12,821 bases of DNA from Gemmatimonadaceae bacterium (GTDB taxonomy: Bacteria > Gemmatimonadota > Gemmatimonadetes > Gemmatimonadales > Gemmatimonadaceae): contig JANXUN010000190.1 of NCBI GenBank assembly GCA_025356185.1, positions 1 to 12,821 on the forward strand, in the 5' to 3' direction. Shown here piece after piece: positions 1 to 5,551 of this stretch (position 1 is its first letter; every line of letters starts with the position of its first letter). Position numbers and translations under genes: made by a program. The notes beneath the pieces are model-generated. The model had not been told where the DNA came from and made no database searches. It saw only the letters and a program-made list of their open reading frames with translations.

Positions 1-251
1 ATGCCGTAATAACAGCCGTTCGCGTCGACATCGGCGAGCAGCAAGCGCGACGCGGCGTCCCGATCGCGCACGTCGAATTGCAGGACACGACAACTCCGAC
101 CAAGTGCGCGTATTTCCTGCGCGACGACCTCGGCCTCGTCCATGTGCGTCCGACAGTGTACGACGATATCGTATCCATCGCGACCCAGGTGCAGCGCAAC
201 GGCTTTGCCGATTCCGCGATTTGAACCCGTGACGAGAATCGTCGCGCTCAA
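1..251 (-). CDS. apeQ: 3-oxoacyl-ACP reductase (FabG-type SDR), ApeQ-like, C-terminus beyond window
   Basis: Short-chain dehydrogenase that would reduce the 3-ketoacyl-ACP formed in each polyene extension round, using NAD(P)H in the cytoplasm. Only the first 83 codons are present; the gene runs off the left edge. The N-terminus reads (M)SATILVTGSNRGIGKAV, the classical TGxxxGIG Rossmann nucleotide-binding loop. It is followed by a DGYDIVVHCR second strand and an LQFDVRD segment at the position of the conserved acidic residue after strand 3. The start is taken as TTG at 251-249, which overlaps the TGA of the upstream dehydratase gene as TTGA; no in-frame ATG lies nearby and the Rossmann strand begins four residues later. 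GAGAGCGGGA upstream could serve as a ribosome site. The active-site Ser/Tyr/Lys lie outside the window. Family assignment is firm; the ApeQ role comes from its position after apeO and apeP. Confidence 0.9.
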   Translation of the reverse strand, partial: MSATILVTGSNRGIGKAVALHLGRDGYDIVVHCRTHMDEAEVVAQEIRALGRSCRVLQFDVRDRDAASRLLLADVDANGCYYG

Positions 252-703
252 AATCCCGCTCTCAAAAGAAACTCCTCGACGTTGTTGGGCTGAAACACAG
301 CAAGTGTCGCGGTTGCCGTGACGTCACCGCTCGAAACTGTGCCGCGAAAGGAACCAAGTCCACTCTCGTCTTGCAGCTGGCACTCGACCGTGATGGTGAC
401 CGTCGTACCCACTGGAAAGGCTGCGTGCGTGCACGAAAAATGTCGACTCCCAATCAGGAATCCGATTTTCGGCGGCTCCCCGCGCATGCGCCCCTGATAG
501 CCGGCGTAGGCGGCGATCGCCTGCGCCATCAACTCAAGTGCGACCCACGCTCCCGCAGCGCCGTCGCGTACGAATGGCGTGTCTTCACGAAAAGTGAACC
601 GCGCAACCAGCGAATGTTCGTCTTTCCGCACAAACTCGTCGAGCAGCAACATAAGCCCGCTGTGCGGGACGAAGCGTGCGATGTCTATGGCGTCGTCAAC
701 CAT
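248..703 (-). CDS. apeP: ApeP-like hot-dog fold 3-hydroxyacyl-ACP dehydratase
   Basis: Dehydrates 3-hydroxyacyl-ACP to the trans-2-enoyl form during aryl polyene chain growth. The 151-residue protein has the ApeP/FabZ-like layout: FVPHSGLMLLLDE (residues 11-23, with H14 in the PHRxPM-like position), WVALELMAQAIAAYAG (residues 53-68, the hot-dog helix) and IGFLIGSR (80-87). ApeP proteins are thought to work as the partner of ApeI; here the ApeI domain is in the plus-strand operon. A longer reading from 751 is possible, but its first 16 residues overlap the ketosynthase gene. The ATG at 703 begins right after the ketosynthase TAG (707-705), leaves one spacer base, and has GTGAG just upstream, so this start is preferred. 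The 3' end overlaps the start of the reductase gene by four bases, which suggests translational coupling. Confidence 0.9.
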   Translation of the reverse strand: MVDDAIDIARFVPHSGLMLLLDEFVRKDEHSLVARFTFREDTPFVRDGAAGAWVALELMAQAIAAYAGYQGRMRGEPPKIGFLIGSRHFSCTHAAFPVGTTVTITVECQLQDESGLGSFRGTVSSGDVTATATLAVFQPNNVEEFLLRAGF

Positions 704-704
704 G

Positions 705-1889
705 CTACTCACGACAAAACACCAGTGCGGCGTTGGCGCCGCCAAATGCAAACGATGTGGAAAGCGTGACGCGCGGCGGATGCCCCAGCGATTCGTTCAT
801 CGCGACTTTGCGGATTGGCGCGATTGCTGGATCTGCGTGGCCATCCCACAAATGTGGCGGCAACACGCCGCTGCGGTTTGCATCATCCATCGCGAACCAA
901 CACATGGCCGCTTCCAGCGCGCCAGCTGCGCCCAGGGTGTGTCCCGTGAGCTGCTTGGTGCCACTCGTCGGTGTGTCGCTGCCAAAAAGGGTGCTGATAA
1001 CTAGTCCCTCCATCTCGTCGTTGGCTTTCGATCCGGTCGCGTGCAGGTTCACGTACTCAACATCGGGTGCGCGAACCTGCGCCGACACGAGCGCCGCTTC
1101 GATCGCAATCGCCGCGCCGCGTCCCGACGGATCGGGCGCCGAGAAGTGATGACCATCGGACGATTCACCCCAACCAGCAAGTCGCACAGTCGAGGGGTCG
1201 CGCGTCATCAAGAAAAACGCAGCCCCCTCACCGATGTTGATGCCATCGCGGTTGACTGAAAACGGATTGCATCGATGGTTGCTCACGAGATTGAGTGATG
1301 CAAAACCGGCGATGGTAAATCCGCACAGAGAATCGACACCGCCAGTGATGACCGCATCGGCTAGCCCGTTTCGAATCAACCGCGCGGCGCTGGCCATCGC
1401 CTTTGCGCTCGATGCACACGCGCTTGAGTGTACGTACGCAGCTCCTGTCACTCCGAAATATTTCGCGAGAAACGCGGAAAGCGAGCCAAGCTCCTGCTGT
1501 CCCAGCGAAAAATCGTGCGGAAGCTCACCGGTCTGGACACGTGCGCGAAGTGCCTTTTCGCTTTCGCCAATTCCGGATGTGCTCGTGCCGACAACAATGG
1601 CCACACGATGCGCGCCATATCGACCAATCGCGGTAGCCACGGCCTCCTGTATCTGCGATGCCGCAATCAGCGCGAGTTGATTGTTGCGGCTTCGCAATTC
1701 CAGAGCATACGCATCGAGCGACGGCAGCACGTCACGCACCATGCCAAGCGGGATCGATGCGCCATTGGCGAAGTCCGACGTGGCCTCGATGCCGCTCAAT
1801 CCCGTAAGCGCCCGCGACGCAACAGTGGCGCGACCCGAGCCCAGTGCGCACACGACACCAACATCGTTCAGGAAGAAATTCGATATCAA
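705..1889 (-). CDS. apeO: Beta-ketoacyl-ACP synthase (FabF/FabB-like), ApeO-like catalytic ketosynthase
   Basis: Condensing enzyme that extends the aryl-primed chain with malonyl-ACP. The 394-residue protein carries the full Cys-His-His triad: C158 in SSACASSAK, H283 in VNLHATGSKAND, and H317 in TGHTLGAAGALEA. TSFAFGGANAAL (378-389) is the usual C-terminal FGG(T/A)N motif. It is the catalytic partner expected for the ApeC-like chain-length factor at 3391-4170, as in a type II polyketide ketosynthase/CLF pair. The frame stays open upstream to 2402, but that stretch overlaps the lipoprotein gene and encodes Arg-rich sequence unlike a ketosynthase. The start chosen is TTG at 1889-1887, which overlaps the lipoprotein TGA as TTGA and places NDVGVVCALG at the normal N-terminal position. 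The exact start is inferred; function is well supported. Confidence 0.93.
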   Translation of the reverse strand: MISNFFLNDVGVVCALGSGRATVASRALTGLSGIEATSDFANGASIPLGMVRDVLPSLDAYALELRSRNNQLALIAASQIQEAVATAIGRYGAHRVAIVVGTSTSGIGESEKALRARVQTGELPHDFSLGQQELGSLSAFLAKYFGVTGAAYVHSSACASSAKAMASAARLIRNGLADAVITGGVDSLCGFTIAGFASLNLVSNHRCNPFSVNRDGINIGEGAAFFLMTRDPSTVRLAGWGESSDGHHFSAPDPSGRGAAIAIEAALVSAQVRAPDVEYVNLHATGSKANDEMEGLVISTLFGSDTPTSGTKQLTGHTLGAAGALEAAMCWFAMDDANRSGVLPPHLWDGHADPAIAPIRKVAMNESLGHPPRVTLSTSFAFGGANAALVFCRE

Positions 1890-2449
1890 CGCGAGGCCGG
1901 CACGGGAGTGATAACGACCCGATAGTGCAGCGGCACATTCACAATCGTGATGACGCCTGCCCACCTCGGCATGACCGTGTACGAGATCGTCATCACGTCC
2001 TGGCCGTCCTGACGAAGCGTGCGCTTGCTGTCCGTATCCGTCACCGTAGCGTTTGGGGGGAGTGCACCGCGCACCGCGTCGAGCGGCCACAGCGCATGCT
2101 GCATATCGGATAACACATCGCTGCCCTGCAGTTCGCGCGGCAACAAGGGACTGCGCGATTCGCGAAGATGCACACCGTCGTACTGAAGCGTGAACAGTCG
2201 CTGGCCAAATCCGAGTCCGACCAGCGTGAGCGAGTCGGGAGTGATTTCGAGCACGGCATCGATGTCGTCGCTTCGCCCGTTCTGCTCGACATGCACCCGC
2301 TGCTGCAGGCTGATCGCGCCGCCAAAACTCCGTGGCGACAGCGACAGGTGCAATCGTTCGGGAGCGGGTCCAAGGCTTGCCGGCGGTGGACCGCGATGAC
2401 AACCGACAATCGCCCCAACCACGACAAGCAAAAGTGCGCGCAAATGCAC
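1886..2449 (-). CDS. apeN: DUF3261-type outer-membrane lipoprotein of the aryl polyene cluster
   Basis: Predicted lipoprotein of 187 residues, first gene of the minus-strand operon. The N-terminus is VHLRALLLVVVGAIVGC: one Arg, a hydrophobic stretch, then a lipobox I-V-G-C with the lipidated cysteine at residue 17. The rest looks like a small beta-rich domain (LHLSLSPRSFGG, VLEITPDSLTLVGLGFG, RLFTLQYDG). This matches the DUF3261 lipoproteins found in aryl polyene clusters next to the LolA-like and MMPL genes. A LolB-like receiver role for the exported aryl lipid at the outer membrane is an inference from that context. No ATG is available, so GTG at 2449 is chosen because it begins directly before the signal sequence; upstream in-frame sequence is Arg/Ser-rich and does not look coding. 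It overlaps the ketosynthase start by four bases. Confidence 0.82.
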   Translation of the reverse strand: MHLRALLLVVVGAIVGCHRGPPPASLGPAPERLHLSLSPRSFGGAISLQQRVHVEQNGRSDDIDAVLEITPDSLTLVGLGFGQRLFTLQYDGVHLRESRSPLLPRELQGSDVLSDMQHALWPLDAVRGALPPNATVTDTDSKRTLRQDGQDVMTISYTVMPRWAGVITIVNVPLHYRVVITPVPASR

Positions 2450-2576
2450 GGGGATCAGGGTTCGCGTCTCAGCCGGCACAGAGCACCGCACTCGGTTCAA
2501 GATACGTCTACGGCGCGCCGATTGCGCGCATGCTGCTCGGTGCGCCCGACCCTCGCGCGTCCTACATTTCCCGATC
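2450..2576. promoter_or_regulatory. Divergent intergenic region, presumed bidirectional promoter
   Basis: The only intergenic stretch of any size in the window. It separates the minus-strand lipoprotein operon from the plus-strand deacetylase operon, so both promoters should lie here. No convincing -35/-10 pair is visible on either strand. TACATT at 2563-2568 is a weak plus-strand -10 candidate, and TATCTT (minus strand, 2504-2499) a weak minus-strand one; neither has a good -35 partner. A perfect 10-bp palindrome, CGGCGCGCCG, sits at 2511-2520, followed closely by TGCGCGCA at 2523-2530. These could form an operator, but such GC palindromes are frequent in DNA of this composition. The regulatory role is inferred from layout. 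Confidence 0.5.
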
Positions 2577-3398
2577 ATGCTCTCGGTACGTCGCGCGTCT
2601 CGACTTGGAGTGGTTGCGCTCCGCATTTCCTTGCTCGCCGCGCTGGTGTTCGTCGCAGCGATGGTGATGGGAAGAGTGAGCGTGACGGCGGCGCTGTTGG
2701 CAGCGATACCCCTAGCGGCAACTTTGACAGCGGGTGTCGCGTTTGCCGAGACGGGCGTATTCGCGCAGCCAGTCGTTCGTGGTCGAACCGACCGAAAAGA
2801 ACTCGCGCTCACCTTCGACGACGGGCCAGATCCGCGATGGACGCCACCACTTCTCGATTTACTCGACCGCGAGGGACACAAGGCCACGTTTTTCGTGATT
2901 GGCGTGCGAGCCAGCGCACAACGTGAGCTCATCGCCGAGATGGCGCGACGCGGTCACGAAATCGCCAATCACACGTGGTCGCACTCGAATTTGACGGCAT
3001 TCGTTGCCCCGGCGCGGTTGGCGCGTGACCTCGTCGCCACGAGTGATGTTATCGAGGCCGCAACCGGTGCGCGGCCTCGGTGGTTTCGCGCACCGGTAGG
3101 GCTTCTCTCGCCCCGCATTCCCATTGCCGCGAAACGAGCGAACCTTGATATCGCGCACTGGAGTGCGACCGCGCGCGATGGAGTGGCGAGAACATCCGTC
3201 GCCAATGCGGTGGCACACCTAAAGCCAGCGATCTCGGCGGGCGCGATTCTCGTACTGCACGACGCGCGGCTCGGCGGGCGCGATGGCGCTGGAGACACAC
3301 CGCCGATTGCCTGCGAGGTGCTCCGTGAACTATCTGTCGAAATGAAGTCCAAAGGACTCAAGTCAGTGACGCTTTCGCGACTCTGTTTCGATGACTGA
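2577..3398 (+). CDS. Membrane-anchored NodB-family polysaccharide deacetylase
   Basis: Carbohydrate esterase family 4 (NodB homology) metal-dependent deacetylase, 273 residues. The catalytic motifs are complete: TFDDGPDP (79-86; D81 catalytic base, D82 metal ligand), NHTWSHSN (131-138; H132 and H136 metal ligands), RAPVG (171-175), and LVLHD (226-230 region; H228). The first 57 residues are two hydrophobic segments (about 13-31 and 35-57) after an Arg-rich start, so the enzyme is probably membrane-anchored or exported with its catalytic domain outside the cytoplasm. It is first in the plus-strand operon and overlaps the chain-length-factor gene by 8 bases. Its substrate is unknown; removal of an N-acetyl group from an amino-sugar of the pigment's glycolipid carrier is one inference, envelope glycan modification another. 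The ATG at 2577 has no clear ribosome site, so a slightly later start is possible. Confidence 0.92.
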   Translation: MLSVRRASRLGVVALRISLLAALVFVAAMVMGRVSVTAALLAAIPLAATLTAGVAFAETGVFAQPVVRGRTDRKELALTFDDGPDPRWTPPLLDLLDREGHKATFFVIGVRASAQRELIAEMARRGHEIANHTWSHSNLTAFVAPARLARDLVATSDVIEAATGARPRWFRAPVGLLSPRIPIAAKRANLDIAHWSATARDGVARTSVANAVAHLKPAISAGAILVLHDARLGGRDGAGDTPPIACEVLRELSVEMKSKGLKSVTLSRLCFDD

Positions 3399-4170
3399 CG
3401 TGCGCACGCACGTCGACGCGCCAGACAAGTCGCCAGCGCCCGAGCAGAGCGTGCGTTTTTCGATCGAACGAATCGAAGCGTGGGCGCCGGGATTGGAATC
3501 GGCGGCCGACTGGGACGCATGGGCCCGGGGCGAACGTACGCCGGGCGTGAAGGGCGAACCGCCGCTCAAGCAGATGGCTCCGATGCTCCGTCGGCACGCT
3601 GCTCAGCTGGGGCGGATGGCGTGCGATGTGGCGTACCGGGCGCTCGGAGACCGCCGCGACGTTCCGATGGTCTTCTGTTCCCGTTACGGAGAAGTCGATC
3701 GATCTGTCGCGCTGCTAACGGCGCTCGCGGACGGATCCGGCGTGACGCCGACCTCCTTCGGGCTGTCCGTACACAACGCAGTGCCAGGACTGTTCACCAT
3801 GGCGCGCCGGGAACAGTCAAACTGCATCGCGATGTCCGCGGGGACAGCGTCTACTGAGTACGGCGTTATCGAAGCAGTGGGTCTACTCACGAATATTAGC
3901 GACACTGTTTTGATAGTGTCTTCGGACTGTGCCGTTCCTGACGTGTATTCAGCATTTTCTGACCAACACGACGCCGCGTTCGCGTGGGCAGCGCTGCTGC
4001 ACACGCCCAACGAAAGATCGGTCGAATTGTCCTGGCGCTCAGCGCAAAAATCAGATGAGGTGCGAGCACCACGTGAACCGGGCGGACTCCGAGTACTGCG
4101 CGCGCTGCTCGGGCGCCAGAAAATCACATCGTACGCAAATGGCGTTCAGGAGTGGCGATGGCGCCACTAA
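3391..4170 (+). CDS. apeC: ApeC-like ketosynthase-fold chain-length factor
   Basis: Short (259-residue) beta-ketoacyl-synthase-like protein of the Ketoacyl-synt_2 type. It is recognisable by VRFSIERIEAWAPGLE (21-36), VPMVFCSRYGEVDRS (91-105), PTSFGLSVHNAVPGLF (120-135) and the nucleophile-elbow region MSAGTAST (148-155). No cysteine occupies the elbow, and the HATG and GHTLGAAG histidine motifs of active ketosynthases are missing, so it cannot be an autonomous condensing enzyme. In aryl polyene systems such a protein pairs with the ApeO ketosynthase and is believed to shape chain length. Translation starts inside the deacetylase gene (8-base overlap), a strong hint of coupling. The first 20 residues look like a variable extension. 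The stop TAA lies inside the start region of the next gene. Confidence 0.9.
   Translation: MTDVRTHVDAPDKSPAPEQSVRFSIERIEAWAPGLESAADWDAWARGERTPGVKGEPPLKQMAPMLRRHAAQLGRMACDVAYRALGDRRDVPMVFCSRYGEVDRSVALLTALADGSGVTPTSFGLSVHNAVPGLFTMARREQSNCIAMSAGTASTEYGVIEAVGLLTNISDTVLIVSSDCAVPDVYSAFSDQHDAAFAWAALLHTPNERSVELSWRSAQKSDEVRAPREPGGLRVLRALLGRQKITSYANGVQEWRWRH
4148..4152 (+). promoter_or_regulatory. Shine-Dalgarno site for the PlsC-like acyltransferase gene
   Basis: AGGAG lies five bases before the ATG at 4158, inside the end of the chain-length-factor gene. It is one of the clearest ribosome sites in the window. It decides between three in-frame candidates: GTG 4152, which overlaps the site itself; ATG 4158, ideally spaced; and ATG 4170, further away in a TAATG overlap with the upstream stop. 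Confidence 0.65.
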
Positions 4171-4952
4171 TGACGACGCGCCTCAACCGATATTGGCGGA
4201 TAATTGCCAGCGGCATCGGCTATTTCATTTTTGGGCTGTTCGGCCTCCTTGTGGGCCTGGTTGCACTGCCGACCATGCGAATTTTCGTCCGAAACTACGA
4301 GCGGCGTCGAAGCATCTCTCGTCGCCTCATTGCATTCACGTTTCGATGCTTCATCGGATTTATGCATGAGTTCGGTATCCTTCACTACGAGCTCAAAGGG
4401 TTTGACCGACTGGCCCGACGGGGGCTGCTGGTGCTGGCCAATCATCCCTCGCTCATCGATACGGTCTTTCTTCTGGGCTTCGTGCCGAACAGCACCTGCG
4501 TTGTCGATGACGCGCTTTTCCATAATTGGTTCACTCGAAACGCACTCAATGCTGCTGGGTACATCCGCAACAGCGGCGGGAGCGACGTGCTTCGGCACTG
4601 CACCGACGCCCTCGACACAGGCACGAATGTGCTCATTTTCCCAGAAGGCACGCGCACGCCAATTGACGGGACGGTTAAACTCCGACGCGGTGCGGCAAAC
4701 CTTGCTGTACGAGGGGATCGGGACGTCACTCCTGTTATCATTCGTTGCTGGCCCCGGATGCTGACCAAGGGCGAGAAGTGGTGGCACGTACCGCCTCGCC
4801 CGGCCTTATTCAGCCTTCGCGTCGGTGAAGACATCGCCGTTCGCTCGTTTAGCAATGACGGCGAGCTTCCCGCACTGGCGGTACGCCGACTGACCGCGTA
4901 CTTAGAACAGCATTTCAACTCGGAGACCGTCGCGCATGCAGTCCAATCTTGA
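4158..4952 (+). CDS. apeD: ApeD-like membrane-bound PlsC/LPLAT-family acyltransferase
   Basis: Acyltransferase of the 1-acyl-sn-glycerol-3-phosphate (PlsC) superfamily, 264 residues. The catalytic HX4D motif is NHPSLID (95-101; H96, D101), and the acceptor-binding block is FPEGTRT (161-167). A hydrophobic segment at about residues 17-38 should anchor it in the inner membrane facing the cytoplasm. The basic stretch RNYERRRSISRR follows. In aryl polyene clusters this gene sits between apeC and the carrier proteins. It probably transfers an acyl chain, possibly the aryl polyene itself from ACP, to a phosphoglycerol or glycolipid acceptor; the exact donor and acceptor are inferred. The ATG at 4158 is chosen because of the AGGAG five bases upstream. 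The 3' end overlaps the first carrier-protein gene by 17 bases. Confidence 0.88.
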   Translation: MAPLMTTRLNRYWRIIASGIGYFIFGLFGLLVGLVALPTMRIFVRNYERRRSISRRLIAFTFRCFIGFMHEFGILHYELKGFDRLARRGLLVLANHPSLIDTVFLLGFVPNSTCVVDDALFHNWFTRNALNAAGYIRNSGGSDVLRHCTDALDTGTNVLIFPEGTRTPIDGTVKLRRGAANLAVRGDRDVTPVIIRCWPRMLTKGEKWWHVPPRPALFSLRVGEDIAVRSFSNDGELPALAVRRLTAYLEQHFNSETVAHAVQS

Positions 4953-5196
4953 CACTGAGGTCAAGCAATTAATCATCGATTCCTTGCAACTCGAGGATAT
5001 CGGGCCCGATGATATTGATACGGATGCGCCGCTATTCGTCGACGGACTCGGACTCGACTCGATCGACGCACTGGAGTTGGGCATGGCGATTCGCAAAAAG
5101 TTCAACGTGCAGCTTTCTGGTGACCCCGAAGAGTCACGCAAGCATTTTGCATCGGTGCGCTCACTCTTGGCCTTGATTGCAGGGCAAACGCGGTGA
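4936..5196 (+). CDS. apeE: Acyl carrier protein (ApeE-like)
   Basis: Acidic 86-residue acyl carrier protein. The phosphopantetheine site is S42 in GLGLDSIDALELG (37-49), the standard DSI/DSL motif at the start of helix 2. Helix 1 (DTEVKQLIIDSLQL) and the loop DDIDTDAPLFVDG are typical of the family. The C-terminal half (KKFNVQL, HFASVRSLLALIA) also fits ACP helices 3 and 4. It would carry either the aryl starter or the growing chain and needs a phosphopantetheinyl transferase, none of which is seen in this window. The ATG at 4936 lies inside the acyltransferase gene, and the TGA overlaps the GTG of the next carrier-protein gene as GTGA. The E-versus-F assignment rests on order only. Confidence 0.92.
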   Translation: MQSNLDTEVKQLIIDSLQLEDIGPDDIDTDAPLFVDGLGLDSIDALELGMAIRKKFNVQLSGDPEESRKHFASVRSLLALIAGQTR

Positions 5197-5528
5197 CGGG
5201 CATAGCGATGACGCGGGACGAAATATTCAATCTGATCGTGGACGGGCTGACGAGCACATTTCAGATCGATCGTGCGCGAGTTACCCCCGAAGCAACGTTG
5301 TACGAGGATCTGGACATCGACAGCATCGATGCCGTCGACCTCGCGGCGAAACTGCAGCGTGAGACGGGGATGCGCATGTCGCCGGAAGTATTCAAGTCGG
5401 TGCGCACCGTTGCCGACCTCGCAACCGCACTCGAAAAGCTGCTCACCAATGCGCCGCCGATCGACCGCACTGCGGCGCGAGTGGAACCAACCGACGCCAA
5501 TCGATTTGATGGGCCGAGTTCGGTCTAA
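5193..5528 (+). CDS. apeF: Second acyl carrier protein (ApeF-like) with C-terminal tail
   Basis: Second carrier protein, 111 residues. The phosphopantetheine attachment site is S44 in DLDIDSIDAVDLA (39-51). The sequence differs clearly from the first ACP, so the pair is not a recent duplication and each may have its own role, such as starter loading versus elongation. After the ACP fold ends near residue 87 (ATALEKLLT) there is a 20-odd residue tail rich in Pro, Asp, Arg and Thr, probably disordered. The GTG at 5193 forms a GTGA overlap with the preceding stop. ATG at 5208 is an alternative that would remove only five residues ahead of the first helix. It is followed by a 23-base gap before the ligase gene. 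Confidence 0.92.
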   Translation: MTGIAMTRDEIFNLIVDGLTSTFQIDRARVTPEATLYEDLDIDSIDAVDLAAKLQRETGMRMSPEVFKSVRTVADLATALEKLLTNAPPIDRTAARVEPTDANRFDGPSSV

Positions 5529-5551
5529 CGCGATGCTGGTGCGGTAGCCAC

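Noticed and set aside
704..751. Sixteen-residue longer start for the ApeP-like dehydratase
   Set aside because: The extra residues overlap the ketosynthase C-terminus and do not resemble family N-termini; ATG 703 directly follows the upstream stop.
1428..1925. 165-codon plus-strand frame antisense to the ketosynthase
   Set aside because: Opposite-strand shadow with no recognisable motif; the ketosynthase on the other strand has its full catalytic triad.
1890..2402. N-terminal extension of the ketosynthase frame (reading opens at 2402)
   Set aside because: It overlaps the lipoprotein gene in another frame, is Arg/Ala/His-rich without ketosynthase motifs, and the fold begins right after TTG 1889.
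2168..2926. 252-codon plus-strand open frame across the lipoprotein, intergenic region and deacetylase
   Set aside because: Composition is that of a shadow frame in GC-rich DNA (Arg/Ser/His/Thr-rich, no domain pattern), and it conflicts with two well-supported genes.
2450..2932. Upstream extension of the lipoprotein frame to an ATG at 2932
   Set aside because: It lies antisense to the deacetylase, is low-complexity Ser/Arg/Thr sequence, and would bury the signal peptide and lipobox in the middle of the protein.
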